In this document: in pieces, positions 27,675 through 36,746 of the stretch
Layout of the letters: each line of letters begins with the position of its first letter
Position numbering within the stretch: the stretch's first letter is position 1
Source: Bog-473 sp963754445
GTDB lineage: Bacteria; Actinomycetota; Acidimicrobiia; Acidimicrobiales; RAAP-2
DNA: 64,000 nucleotides
Assembly: GCA_963754445.1 (NCBI GenBank)
Contig: CAVWFT010000002.1
Coordinates: 310,001-374,000, forward strand
Direction: 5' to 3'
The notes under the pieces: generated by a model
What the model saw: the letters and a program-made list of their open reading frames with translations, nothing else
The model's database searches: none
Told to the model about the DNA's origin: nothing
Position numbers and translations under genes: made by a program

Positions 27675-27780
27675 CGACGAAGACGAGGGCCATGTCGCAC
27701 CCGTCCCAGGTCGGCACCGCTGCGACCGGACACATCCGTCGACGCCGTTCACCACAGCGGCACACACCCAGAGGAGATTC

Positions 27781-29058
27781 ATGATCCGCAGGACCTTTGC
27801 CTCACTCGCCATGTGCGCACTGTTCGTCACCGGTCTGACCGCGATCGGCGGGACCGGCGAGGCCGCGTCGGCCACCAGCCCCGGGGATCAGGGCGTGACG
27901 GCCAAGACGATCCGGGTGGGCATCCCCTACGTCGACCTCGCTGCGGTGCGCCAGTTCGGCGTGACCTTGGACCAGGGGAACTTTCCCGACGCCTACAACG
28001 CACTCATCGCGAATCTGAACGCGCACGGCGGCATCAACGGGAGGCAGGTCGTGCCCTACATCGTCGCCGTGAATCCCGTGGGCACGGCACCGTCCGCCAC
28101 CGCCTGTACCCAGCTGGCCCAGGACGACCAGGTCCTCGTGGCCCTCGCCCCCCAACGGCCGGACTGCTACACGGCGCAATACGACATCCCGGCCGTCGGC
28201 GGGAACTTCCAGAACGCCCAGGCCACAAGTGGGGCGCCGAACTTCAACCTCCAGCCCCCCGTGGCCGTCTACGACCCGCTCCAGCTCGCCGTCCTGGCCC
28301 ACCATGGGGCGTTCAAGGGAAAGAAGGTGGGCGTCTTTGCCGGATCAGCCACGGACGAGACCGAGATGCACATCGTCCAGGCGGCGCTGAAGTCACTCAA
28401 GGTTTCCGTGCTCCAGAGCGCGGTCGATGCGGCGCCCCCGGGGGACGAGACGGCCTCCAATCAGGACGTCGGTATCATCGCCCAGAAGTTCCAGTCCGCT
28501 GGGGTGAACGACGTGATCGCCGTGGGCACCGGGGGGACGATCTGGCCCGAATCACTGGAGAACGACCAGATCGCCTATGACCCGGCCTGGGTGGCCACCA
28601 ACGAGGGCTCGCTCGCCGCGGCCCAATCGGGCTCGTCGATCGCCCCGAAGTACCTCAAGAATCTCCTGACCACCAGCCCGACCCCCTCGAAGGCCCAGGC
28701 CTGGAAGACCCCGGCAATCCAGCAGTGCTACCACATCATCCACAAGGCCTATCCGGCCGACAAAGTCACACCACCGAGTGACCTGCAGAGCGGATCGGAT
28801 CAGACCTCGTACGCGGTGGAGTCGGCCTGCACGAACGTGGCCCTGTTCAGCGCCATCGCCAAGGCGGCCGGCAAGGACCTCACCCGGTCCACCTTCGCCA
28901 AAGCGGGGTACAAGCTCCGGAATGCGGCCATCCCGGGAACAGCGGCACCCGTGTCCTTCGCAGCCAACAAGCCGTACGCCATCGGTCCGGTGTATATCGT
29001 GACCTACAACTCGGCCAAGAACGCCCTGTCCTTCTCGAACAAGCCGTCGTCGCCGTAG
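27781..29058 (+). CDS. ABC-type solute-binding protein (branched-chain amino-acid/LivK-like fold)
   Basis: 425 residues with a signal peptide (hydrophobic stretch CALFVTGLTAIGG ending near ASA) and then TAKTIRVGIPYVD, the usual first strand of type I periplasmic-binding proteins. The later INGRQVVPYIV and KKVGVFAG strands are also typical. No lipobox Cys is evident at the expected place. No permease or ATPase gene is adjacent, so the binding protein is an orphan here; it may feed a distant transporter or act as a sensor. Confidence 0.78.
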   Translation: MIRRTFASLAMCALFVTGLTAIGGTGEAASATSPGDQGVTAKTIRVGIPYVDLAAVRQFGVTLDQGNFPDAYNALIANLNAHGGINGRQVVPYIVAVNPVGTAPSATACTQLAQDDQVLVALAPQRPDCYTAQYDIPAVGGNFQNAQATSGAPNFNLQPPVAVYDPLQLAVLAHHGAFKGKKVGVFAGSATDETEMHIVQAALKSLKVSVLQSAVDAAPPGDETASNQDVGIIAQKFQSAGVNDVIAVGTGGTIWPESLENDQIAYDPAWVATNEGSLAAAQSGSSIAPKYLKNLLTTSPTPSKAQAWKTPAIQQCYHIIHKAYPADKVTPPSDLQSGSDQTSYAVESACTNVALFSAIAKAAGKDLTRSTFAKAGYKLRNAAIPGTAAPVSFAANKPYAIGPVYIVTYNSAKNALSFSNKPSSP

Positions 29059-29065
29059 ACCCCCG

Positions 29066-29566
29066 TCAGCAGATCTCCCCGATGGACCCCGTCTCGAGGT
29101 CGTAGAGAAACCCCCCGACCGTCAGGTTCTGGAGATAGGGGAACGAGCGGATCTTCTGGACGTCCTCTTTGACCGAGAGCGTCGCATCCGGTGTGGTCTG
29201 GAACGACAGGCTGCGCGTGTCCGGTCCCCCGGCGTCTCCGATGGCTTTGTGGACCAGCGCCTCGCTGTTCACGGTCATGCGACACCCGGTGTGGGCGACG
29301 ACCATGACCCGCGTCACGCCCAGGAGATAGGCGGCCAGAACAAGCGTGCGCAGCGTGTCTTCGGTCACCCGGGCACCGGCATTCCGCAAGATTTTGGCGT
29401 CGCCGGGCACCAGGCCCAGCATCTCGAGGGGATCGATCCTCGAGTCCATGCAGGTCAGGATGGCCAGTCCCTTGGCCGCCTTGGCCTCGAGCTCGGCGTA
29501 TTTGAAGGTCGATGCATAGCCACGATTGGCATCCAGCACGTCCTGAAAAGTGGTGTTCTCGCTCAC
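29066..29566 (-). CDS. Beta-class carbonic anhydrase
   Basis: About 166 residues. The zinc ligands are visible: Cys in LTCMDSRIDP with the Asp/Arg dyad, and His/Cys in VVAHTGCRM. The C-terminal GGFLYDLETG is the family end motif. It interconverts CO2 and bicarbonate. The start is uncertain: GTG 29566 matches the family's usual N-terminus (SENTTFQDVLDANRGYA), while ATG 29590 would add eight residues. Its stop lies 7 bp from that of the convergent binding protein. Confidence 0.87.
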   Translation of the reverse strand: MSENTTFQDVLDANRGYASTFKYAELEAKAAKGLAILTCMDSRIDPLEMLGLVPGDAKILRNAGARVTEDTLRTLVLAAYLLGVTRVMVVAHTGCRMTVNSEALVHKAIGDAGGPDTRSLSFQTTPDATLSVKEDVQKIRSFPYLQNLTVGGFLYDLETGSIGEIC

Positions 29567-29644
29567 GTCGGCCAGCCTAAGCGGACCCATTTCGGATGGG
29601 AAAATTTGCCGGGACAACCACGGCCACGACGACCGTCGATCGGG

Positions 29645-31651
29645 TCATTCGACGGCGGCTTCGACGCGGGCGCCGCCGAATTCGTAGTGGGAGCGATCCA
29701 CGCTGCGGGTCCACTCCCAGTACTGGTCGAGCGGCCAGGGCGACAGGGTGAAGACCTTCCCGTTGCTGTTCTTGTAGTGGCTGTGGGCGATGGACGGGTG
29801 CGACCACACCAGCTGGCCGATCTCGTCCTGGTAGCGCTCGGCGTAGTCGTCGTGCGCCTCGGGCCGCACCTCGGCCCACTGCGCTCCGGAGGCCAGGGTC
29901 TCGCGGATGGCCTCCATCGCGTAGTGCACCTGGAACTCGGCGTGGTAGAAGATGCTGGCCCCGAAGGCCAGGTTGGTCCCCGGCCCGTAGATGCAGAAGA
30001 GGTTGGGGAAGTTCGGCATGGTGATGCCGAGGTAGGCCGTCGGCTCCTCGCCCCACTGCTCGCGCAACGAGACGCCGTGGCGACCGACGACGCGCATGGA
30101 GCCCAGGAACTCGTTGTGCCGGAACCCGGTGGCGTAGCAGATGATGTCGGCCGGGTAGTGCTGTCCATCCTCTGTCACCACACCGTCGGGGACGATCCGC
30201 TCGATGCCCGTCCGCACCAGCTCCACGTTGGGCTGTTGCAGGCAGCGCAACCATGTCCCGTCGTCCTGCAGGATGCGCTTCCCCGTGGCCGGGTAGTCGG
30301 GCACGACCTTCTCGAGTAGCTCGGGGTCGTCGCCGACGATGGCGCGGATCCAGTCCAGCAACAGAGCGGCCCGACGCGCGTTGAGTGGGTTGACCGACTG
30401 GTGGGTCGGGTCCTCGTAGTCGGGATCGATGCGGTAGGTGTCCATGCCGGCGGCGATACCGGCAAAGGTCATGACGAACCGGTACCAGCGCCCGTAGAAG
30501 GGGAGGTGGCGCAGCGCCCACGCATCGCCCGCCGGCACGGCCGTGTGGTAGAGCCGGTTGGGCAGGATCCACTGGGCCGTGCGCTGGAAGATGGTGAGCT
30601 CCTCCACTTCCGGGGCAATGGCGGGGCCGATCTGGAAGCCGCTCGCACCGGCGCCGATCAGCGCGAACTTCGTACCGGCGATGTCGAGGTCCTCGGGCCA
30701 GCGCGCCGAGTGGAACGACCGTCCGGCGAAGCTGTCCATCCCCGGGAACTCGGGCAACCGGGGCAGGTTGAGCGAGCCCACCGCGCTGATGACGAAGCGC
30801 GCCTCGAGCGCCTCCTCGGTGCCGTCGTTGTGGCGCGTCGTCACCTGCCACCGCGCATCCTCTTCGCGCCAGACCAGGTCGGTGACGCTGGTGTCGAACC
30901 GGCAGTGCGGCAACAGGTCGTACTTGTCGACCACGGTCTCGAAGTACGCCCGCAGCTCGGGTTGGCGGCAGTAGTACTCGCTCCACAGCTCCGCCGGCTC
31001 GAACGAGAAGCAGTACTGGTGGCTGCCGACGTCCACCCGCGCCCCGGGGTAGCGGTTCTCCCACCAGGTACCGCCCGGGCTGGGATTCTTGTCGATGATC
31101 ACGAAGGGCAGCCCGGCCTGCTTGAGGCGGATGCCGGCGAGGATCCCGCCCATGCCGCAACCCATGACGACGACCGGCGTCGCCGCCTTCTGCGCCTCGG
31201 ACACCTGGTCGTCCCAGTCGACCTGCCCGCTGTCTCCACCCGCGAACTGCAGATCGTCGAGCAGGAGTCCGGCCAGGCGACCCTCCACCGGACGGCGGCC
31301 GAGGAAGCCCATCATCTCCGCCAGAACGTCCGCGGAGAGATCGACCGGGACGCATCCTCCGTCGCGGTAGGCGGCGATCACCGGCAGGGCACGACGGCGC
31401 ACCTCCGCCATGTCCTCCTCCGACATCGCACCCTGGATGTCGAGCGAGATGCCAACGTTCGGTTGGATGTCCCCCTGTATCCAGGACAGGTCGCCGGTCA
31501 TGTGCACGAGAGAGGCCATCAGCGCCGGGATGCTCACGTCCTCCAATACCCGGGCGATCGCCTCGTCGTCGTCGTCGAACGGCTCTCCGGCGAAACGGTT
31601 CCTCACCACGGACGGCATCCTCCCCCGCTGGAGCCACTCGAGGCCCAGCAC
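29645..31651 (-). CDS. Second Baeyer-Villiger-type flavin monooxygenase
   Basis: 668 residues with an N-terminal extension of about 160 residues not found in short BVMOs, then the FAD motif GCGMGG near 164, GGTWWENRYPG, the BVMO fingerprint FAGRSFHSARWP near 305, and a second Rossmann motif GAGASG. The extension is common in the long BVMO group. GTG 31651 is taken as the start; ATG 31618 is an alternative. It acts on ketones as in the first BVMO, but the two are distant paralogues and probably have different substrates. The cupin gene upstream is on the same strand. Confidence 0.88.
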   Translation of the reverse strand: MLGLEWLQRGRMPSVVRNRFAGEPFDDDDEAIARVLEDVSIPALMASLVHMTGDLSWIQGDIQPNVGISLDIQGAMSEEDMAEVRRRALPVIAAYRDGGCVPVDLSADVLAEMMGFLGRRPVEGRLAGLLLDDLQFAGGDSGQVDWDDQVSEAQKAATPVVVMGCGMGGILAGIRLKQAGLPFVIIDKNPSPGGTWWENRYPGARVDVGSHQYCFSFEPAELWSEYYCRQPELRAYFETVVDKYDLLPHCRFDTSVTDLVWREEDARWQVTTRHNDGTEEALEARFVISAVGSLNLPRLPEFPGMDSFAGRSFHSARWPEDLDIAGTKFALIGAGASGFQIGPAIAPEVEELTIFQRTAQWILPNRLYHTAVPAGDAWALRHLPFYGRWYRFVMTFAGIAAGMDTYRIDPDYEDPTHQSVNPLNARRAALLLDWIRAIVGDDPELLEKVVPDYPATGKRILQDDGTWLRCLQQPNVELVRTGIERIVPDGVVTEDGQHYPADIICYATGFRHNEFLGSMRVVGRHGVSLREQWGEEPTAYLGITMPNFPNLFCIYGPGTNLAFGASIFYHAEFQVHYAMEAIRETLASGAQWAEVRPEAHDDYAERYQDEIGQLVWSHPSIAHSHYKNSNGKVFTLSPWPLDQYWEWTRSVDRSHYEFGGARVEAAVE

Positions 31652-31695
31652 GCCTTTCTATTCCAAGGAAGCCCCGACCCGCTCGCCCGGAGCGT

Positions 31696-32241
31696 TCATT
31701 CGGCAGTGTCCCCCGAGCCACCGGCCCAGTGCGAGCGCAGGTCCGCCAACCAGGCCGGGAACTCCAACGGCGGATCGGGCAACGCCTCGGCGCCCTGCGC
31801 CGCCAGTGCGGCCTCGAAGGCCTCCGGCTCGTCGCCCCAGCTGCGCGGATCGCCCATCATGACCTCGAACATCACGGCCCCCTCCGGTCCGGCAACCACC
31901 GGGCCGAAGGCTGCCCCCAACGGCAGCTCGATGTGCGTGCCCGCCCCACACGTCCTCCCGCCGAAACTGACCTCGCCCTCGAGCACGAAGACGACGTGGG
32001 GCGAGAAGTGCCCGTGCCGCCGCACCACCATCCCGGGGTCGTAGCGGGCGTAGATGGTCAGGTATTGCGGGTCCGGAGAGAAGGCCAGCCACTTCTCCCA
32101 GACCCTGGCCTCGGTGCCGTCGGCGTTGCGCTGCGCCTTGACCGCCTGCCAGGGCACGTCGGGATCGTCGAGGTGGCGGAAGGTCGGTTCGAGCCCCTCG
32201 CGCTTGGGCGACGGCGGGGTGGGGTCGGCCACGGTTGCCAC
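31696..32241 (-). CDS. Cupin-domain protein
   Basis: About 181 residues. A cupin core is visible: HGHFSPHVVFVLEGEVSFGG (metal-binding His pattern H-x-H...), then the GTHIELPLGAAFGP turn. Two GTG starts (32241, 32232) are possible. It is divergent from the amidohydrolase at 32315, with a 24-bp palindrome between them. Its function (dioxygenase, isomerase or binding) cannot be told; it probably handles an intermediate of the same pathway. Confidence 0.72.
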   Translation of the reverse strand: MATVADPTPPSPKREGLEPTFRHLDDPDVPWQAVKAQRNADGTEARVWEKWLAFSPDPQYLTIYARYDPGMVVRRHGHFSPHVVFVLEGEVSFGGRTCGAGTHIELPLGAAFGPVVAGPEGAVMFEVMMGDPRSWGDEPEAFEAALAAQGAEALPDPPLEFPAWLADLRSHWAGGSGDTAE

Positions 32242-32254
32242 TTTACGCTGGGCA

Positions 32255-32278
32255 AAGTATCTTTGCACAAAGCTACTT
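32255..32278. promoter_or_regulatory. 24-bp imperfect palindromic operator between divergent cupin and amidohydrolase genes
   Basis: AAGTA-T-CTTTG-CA-CAAAG-C-TACTT, written as its arms: the 5-bp outer and 5-bp inner arms pair perfectly, and only one pair and the two centre bases fail. An overlapping second palindrome, GCAAAG-TAT-CTTTGC, is at 32252-32266. This fits a MarR- or TetR-type dimer site controlling both directions; the MarR gene at 33603 is the nearest candidate regulator. Confidence 0.7.
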
Positions 32279-32314
32279 CGCGACATCGACCCGCCAGGAC
32301 CAGGAGGTGCCGGC

Positions 32315-33535
32315 ATGCCGACCACGCCGCCCGAGGAGGAGTTCCCCCTCATCATCTCCGTCGACGACCACATCCTCGAGCCGCGCCACTTGTGGCAGGA
32401 CGAGCTCCCGGCCACCCTGCGCGACCGCGGTCCCCGCTGCGTGCGGGAGAAGACCAGGAGCACGTTCAAGGGCGGCGTCCTCACCATGGAGCGCGACGTG
32501 GAGGAGGGCGAGTGGACGGACGTCTGGCTCTTCGACGACCTGGTCGTCGGGACCAACCGGCTCCATGCGGCCGGCGGCATGCCCCTGGAGTGGCACCAGA
32601 ACCTGCCCGCGGTCTACGAGGACTTCCGACCGGGCGCCTATGACCAGGCCGCTCGCCTCGCCGACATGGATTCCAACCACCAGGAGGTCGGAATCAACTA
32701 TCCGAACACCTTTCCTCGCTTTGCCGGCCAGGGCTTCGCCGAGCGGTCGGACAAGGACCTGGCCCTGACCTGTCTGCAGATTTACAACGACTGGATGATC
32801 GAGGACTGGTGCGGGGGCGCCGGCCGGGGTCGTCTGGTGCCGCTCACACTGATCCCCTTGTGGGACCCGGAAGCGGCGGCAGCCGAGGTGCGCCGCTGTG
32901 CCGCCAAGGGCTCCTACGCCATCGCGTTCAGCGAGAATCCGGCCAAGCTCGGCTACTCCTCGCTCTACACGGGTGCTTGGGACGTCCTCTGGCACGCGTG
33001 CCAGGAGACGGATACCACCATCTCCATGCATATCGGCTCGTCGTCATCCATGCCCACCACTTGTGCGGACGCTCCCCTGGCCGTCTCCATGTCCCTGAAC
33101 GCGCAGAACGCGCAGGGTTCGGTGTGCGACTGGGTCTTCTCGCGCACCTTGGAGCGGTTCCCCGACCTCAAGCTCGCCTACGCCGAGAGCCAGGTCGGCT
33201 GGATGCCCTTCCAGTACGAGCGCATGGACGGGGTCTGGCACGAGTCGGTGGGCGGGGTGGATCTGCCCGAACCTCCGTCGAGCTACGTGCGGGGCCGGGT
33301 GTTCGGCTGCATCTTCGACGACCTGCACGGACTGCGCAGCCGAGAGGAGGTGGGCATGGAGCACATCCTCTTCGAGTGCGACTTCCCGCACCCGAACGGC
33401 TCGTTCCCCGATTCGCGCCACCGGGCCTGGGAGCTCTCGTCCAAGGCCGGTCTCGACGTGCAGGAGGTCTACCGGCTGTTGCGCGGCAACGCCATCGACG
33501 TGTACGGCCTGCAGCGTTTCGGCATCACCCGCTGA
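32315..33535 (+). CDS. Amidohydrolase family TIM-barrel protein
   Basis: 406 residues. ISVDDHILEP at the N-terminus is the D-x-H form also seen at 24981; GSSSSMP and FECDFPHPNGSFP correspond to the later ligand strands. AGGAGG precedes ATG 32315. It resembles the actinobacterial family of amidohydrolases linked to ring-cleavage decarboxylation. It is divergent from the cupin gene under a shared palindrome and followed by a MarR gene. Confidence 0.82.
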   Translation: MPTTPPEEEFPLIISVDDHILEPRHLWQDELPATLRDRGPRCVREKTRSTFKGGVLTMERDVEEGEWTDVWLFDDLVVGTNRLHAAGGMPLEWHQNLPAVYEDFRPGAYDQAARLADMDSNHQEVGINYPNTFPRFAGQGFAERSDKDLALTCLQIYNDWMIEDWCGGAGRGRLVPLTLIPLWDPEAAAAEVRRCAAKGSYAIAFSENPAKLGYSSLYTGAWDVLWHACQETDTTISMHIGSSSSMPTTCADAPLAVSMSLNAQNAQGSVCDWVFSRTLERFPDLKLAYAESQVGWMPFQYERMDGVWHESVGGVDLPEPPSSYVRGRVFGCIFDDLHGLRSREEVGMEHILFECDFPHPNGSFPDSRHRAWELSSKAGLDVQEVYRLLRGNAIDVYGLQRFGITR

Positions 33536-33602
33536 AGCGATTAATCCATTGACCAGAGCAGCTCACCCCACCCCGGCCGCGATACGAACGGCGCCGGCCG
33601 CG

Positions 33603-34070
33603 ATGGATATGCGGCCCGATACGTGGACGAGGGCTGGCGAGTCGGGGCTGATGGCCCGCCTCGTAGCGCTCCAGCTCGTGGCGGGCGCGCAGCTCGAGTC
33701 CGTGACGAGCGACCACGGCATCGCACTAGGCGACTACCTGGTTCTGGCCGTGATACGCCGCTCCCCCGGTGGTGCGTGCGCGCCATCATTGGTCTGCGAT
33801 GTGCTGAGACGAGCCTCGGGCGGTATGACACTCACGCTCGACCGTTTACAGGCTGCAGGTTGGCTGACTCGTGAACCCGATGGCTCCGATCGGCGGCGGG
33901 TGCTGCTGCGACTCACGCCTGCAGGTCAGCGGCGGGCTATCACGGTCAATGACGCGCTGCACGAGTGGGAACGATCAATCGCGGATGCACGCACGCTTGC
34001 TCCGGCCGTGGAGGCCATCGACGGGCTGCTCGAACTGCTCGGTGCTGATTCACGCTCGGGCGACAGCTAG
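33603..34070 (+). CDS. MarR-family transcriptional regulator
   Basis: About 155 residues with a winged helix: LGDYLVLAVIRRSPGG, then CDVLRRASGGMTLTLDRLQ and the wing REPDGSDRRRVLLRLTPAG. The start is uncertain; ATG 33603 or 33609 begins just before the fold, and an upstream TTG would add 18 residues. It directly follows the amidohydrolase and is the likely regulator of the 24-bp palindrome at 32255. Confidence 0.82.
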   Translation: MDMRPDTWTRAGESGLMARLVALQLVAGAQLESVTSDHGIALGDYLVLAVIRRSPGGACAPSLVCDVLRRASGGMTLTLDRLQAAGWLTREPDGSDRRRVLLRLTPAGQRRAITVNDALHEWERSIADARTLAPAVEAIDGLLELLGADSRSGDS

Positions 34071-34313
34071 ATGCGTGTTCGCCCGCCAACGAGCCACGAA
34101 TCGGAGCCGCTTTCGTTGAGAGTCCTGACAACGATGCTGAATCCTCCCTACTGAATAAGTTCGAACTTTTTGGTATCGGGCTTGCTCTGCTTATCGAACT
34201 TCGGCTGCGAAACTTGGTCGGCCCAGTGATCTTCAAACCGCTATCCGGCGACTCCTCCAAGTTCAGAGGAGCAAACCGCATGACATAGGCCAGCACCATG
34301 TGTTAGCGAGCAA

Positions 34314-35792
34314 CTAATTCGGCGCTAGAGCAATCTTCTTAACTCTGGTGCCGGTTTCAGAGACCCACGCTGCCCCGAGGCCTCCCTCCTTGGCGTACAT
34401 GACGCCGGTATCGTCCAGCACCGCAAGCAAGGGTCCATTTGTCCCGTCACTGGCAGCCGTTACTTGCTTGATGTTGGCTCCTGTCTCCGACACCCAAGTC
34501 GCTCCGAGACTTCCCTCTTTTGCGATCGCCGTTCCATTCGCTTCCAGTGCCGTGATCAAGGGTCCGTTGATTGAGTCGCTCGCCACAGCAACCTGTTTGA
34601 TGTTTTCTCCGGTTTCGGAGACCCAAGTGGCGCCGAGACTCCCCTCCTTGACGACCACGGTCCCATTTGACTCCAGCGCAGCGAGCATTGGGCCATTCGC
34701 TGAATCACTGGCCACAGCGATCTGCTTCACATTTGGACCGGTCTCCGTCACCCATGTCGCCCCGAGGCTGCCCTCCTTGGCCACGACGGTCCCGTTCGAT
34801 TCGAGCACCGCAATGAGAGGTCCGTTGGTCGGGTCGCTGGCCACTGCAACCTCTTTGACGTTTCCTCCCGTTTCAGAAACCCACGTCGCACCGAGACTGC
34901 CTTCCTTTGCTATGACCGTTCCGTTTGACTCGACCGCGGCGAGCAGGGGCCCATTGGTCGCGTCACTTGCGGCAGCAATTTGTTTCAATCCGGAACCCGA
35001 TTCAGACACCCAAGCTGCGCCCAGGTCACCCTCTTTCGCTACAAGCGTTCCACTTGATTCGAGCACAGCAAGGAGAGAGCCATTGGTCGCATCGCTGGCG
35101 GCGGCGATTTGCTCGACTTTTGGACCTGTCTCTGTTATCCATGTTGCTCCGAGAGATCCTTCTTTAGCCGCCACGGTACCGCCATGTTCGAGCGCGACCA
35201 GAACCGGCGGGGGTGCATTAGCGCCTCCACTGAGGTCTTTGACGTGGATGTACTCGAAGTCGCTCGCTGGAACGGTACGGGTGTCGTAGAGCCCGTCGCC
35301 CTCTGTCGTATTGCCCGGGTAATAGAGCTCGTTGTATTCGGAGATTGTGACGTTTGCGCCGCTGACGCCCTCGACATAAGCGACGTGATCGCCGCCTGAC
35401 TCCCAGGCGATCGCACCAACGGCAGGTGTGGTGTTCGGAGCGTCCCCGTGGTTGGCGAAATACGTTCCCCAGGCGCTGGCATCGCCGATGGCGTGGGGCA
35501 TCGTGTAATCGTTATTGGTCGAAAGCCGCCACGCCACCCAGCTGGTGCAGTTTCGATAGTTGTAGCCCCACGTGTCGAAGAGGCCACCGTTGTACACCCA
35601 GTTGTCATTTGGGCAGTAGGCGACACCGCTGTGCTCCTGCGTCGCGCTCTGGCACGTGGCAGTTGCCCATGGATAGCCCCCGGTGTCGGCCCCAGCGGGC
35701 TCTGGTGCCAAACCAAGAACCGCGACCAAGGGCAGGGCCAATCCCGAACCCAGCACTCCGGCTCGTGCCAAATGCCCAATACGTCGCCCCAT
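34314..35792 (-). CDS. Secreted CHAP-domain hydrolase with a seven-repeat C-terminal tail
   Basis: ATG 35792 has GGGAGG at 8 bp and is preferred to 35813. A signal peptide (VLGSGLALPLVAVLGL..., ending near AGA) leads to a CHAP amidase/peptidase domain: catalytic Cys in NCTSWVAWRL, catalytic His in GGDHVAYVEG, and Glu/Asn in ISEYN. CHAP enzymes cleave peptidoglycan stem peptides or amide links. The C-terminal 290 residues are seven 43-residue repeats with KEGSLGATWVSETG. The tail may form a seven-bladed propeller that anchors the enzyme to a wall polymer (inference). Base composition is lower in GC than the flanks. Confidence 0.83.
   Translation of the reverse strand: MGRRIGHLARAGVLGSGLALPLVAVLGLAPEPAGADTGGYPWATATCQSATQEHSGVAYCPNDNWVYNGGLFDTWGYNYRNCTSWVAWRLSTNNDYTMPHAIGDASAWGTYFANHGDAPNTTPAVGAIAWESGGDHVAYVEGVSGANVTISEYNELYYPGNTTEGDGLYDTRTVPASDFEYIHVKDLSGGANAPPPVLVALEHGGTVAAKEGSLGATWITETGPKVEQIAAASDATNGSLLAVLESSGTLVAKEGDLGAAWVSESGSGLKQIAAASDATNGPLLAAVESNGTVIAKEGSLGATWVSETGGNVKEVAVASDPTNGPLIAVLESNGTVVAKEGSLGATWVTETGPNVKQIAVASDSANGPMLAALESNGTVVVKEGSLGATWVSETGENIKQVAVASDSINGPLITALEANGTAIAKEGSLGATWVSETGANIKQVTAASDGTNGPLLAVLDDTGVMYAKEGGLGAAWVSETGTRVKKIALAPN
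34317..35205 (-). repeat. Seven tandem 129-bp repeats in the CHAP gene
   Basis: Each unit encodes 43 residues beginning P-L-L-A-x-L-E-S-N-G-T and ending A-S-D-x-T-N-G. Units 3 to 6 are the most alike and the last is diverged, which suggests growth by internal duplication. Confidence 0.85.
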
Positions 35793-36254
35793 AAGTCCCG
35801 CCTCCCGAGTCATACTCTCTCTTCAGAGTGTCCCAGGAGTAAGTCTGCTGGCTTAGGGACTTTGGACTCTTTCTTCCGTTGGTGAGACGATCTTCGACCA
35901 GAGTGTAAATCTTGATGGCTGAGCCGAAATAGCGTGTTGAGCTCCACAAGATCAGAAATGCGACGGTCGATCACCGTTTCAGTCCCAATCACAATCCGCC
36001 TGCTTGAGACCTTACAAACGGAAGCGACTGACCGTGTCTTCTAATGGCCGTCAGGACGGACTGGGCATCCAGCTCATCGCTATTTGACTTCGAGTTTGTG
36101 CTCCGCAGTACGTCACAAACCAATCTGTTCAGTGATCGCCGGGTCGAGTATCCGTCCGAGCCAGACGCTCTTCGAGTTTCCGCTCTGCGAGTGCCAAGTC
36201 GTTCGAAGGCTGATTGCCCAAGATGTTCATGGACGCGGTGCGAGCCGCTTGTCT

Positions 36255-36390
36255 GCCCGGCATCTGTTCCACGGCCTCCACCATGACTACGCAACTGCTG
36301 CACAGGAGGAAGACGTACCAATGAAGGTCATTGGTACGTGTTTAGGGCACTCGACGATTGCAGTCACGGCCAACGGCTACAACCACGATT
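36255..36390 (+). pseudogene. Tyrosine-recombinase C-terminal fragment
   Basis: The frame reads LHHDYATAAQEEDVPMKV, then LGHSTIAVTANGYNHD. This matches the integrase C-terminus: the RHT box is present but its Arg is His, followed by the LGHS box and the YxH region with the catalytic Tyr. The N-terminal two thirds are gone and the reading frame ahead is not integrase-like. It lies outside the attL of the present element and is probably the relic of an older insertion at the same tRNA. Confidence 0.7.
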
Positions 36391-36528
36391 CGGCCGGAGG
36401 TCGATCAGGCCACAGCGGACCACGTTGCCAAGTTCATAGAGTTCGCCAAGGCTCGATGACAAATGGCTTACAAGCTTGGAGGTCGTGGGCCGCTCTGCTT
36501 CGATTGTTCCTCTGACCTGGAATCCAAA

Positions 36529-36572
36529 GCGCGCTCGGAGGGATTCGAACCCCCAACCTTCTGATCCGTAGT
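36529..36572. repeat. attL: 44-bp duplicate of the tRNA-Arg 3' part
   Basis: Bases 36529-36572 are identical to 60503-60546 in the tRNA gene: the anticodon loop, the T arm and the 3' acceptor strand, without the 5' half. The flanking bases differ on both sides (a/g on the left, t/c on the right), fixing the exact length. This is the displaced tRNA end left by integrase-mediated insertion. Confidence 0.92.
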
Positions 36573-36711
36573 TCAAGCGGGACCGTTATCCAATAGAGAC
36601 CACCTTCGACCACTAGTGACCCTTTTGGTCCCTGACCTGGTTCGGATGGTGAATCCCACCGACCGCGGCTGACCATCGATAACCGGTACAAACCGATTTT
36701 GTCGGAGCTTT

Positions 36712-36746
36712 TGTTCTCAAAATGTTCTCAGCAAAAGTTGAGAACA
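36712..36746. promoter_or_regulatory. Left arm-type integrase sites (TGTTCTCA)
   Basis: TGTTCTCA occurs directly at 36712-36719 and 36723-36730 (11-bp spacing), then inverted as TGAGAACA at 36739-36746. The same pair with the same spacing is at the other end of the element (60421-60439), also with an inverted copy. This suggests arm-type binding sites for the element integrase. Confidence 0.65.

Noticed and set aside
36529..36600. A second tRNA gene at the left repeat
   Set aside because: Only the 3' part from the anticodon loop onward is present. The sequence in the place of the 5' half does not pair with the acceptor strand, so it is an att remnant, not a gene.
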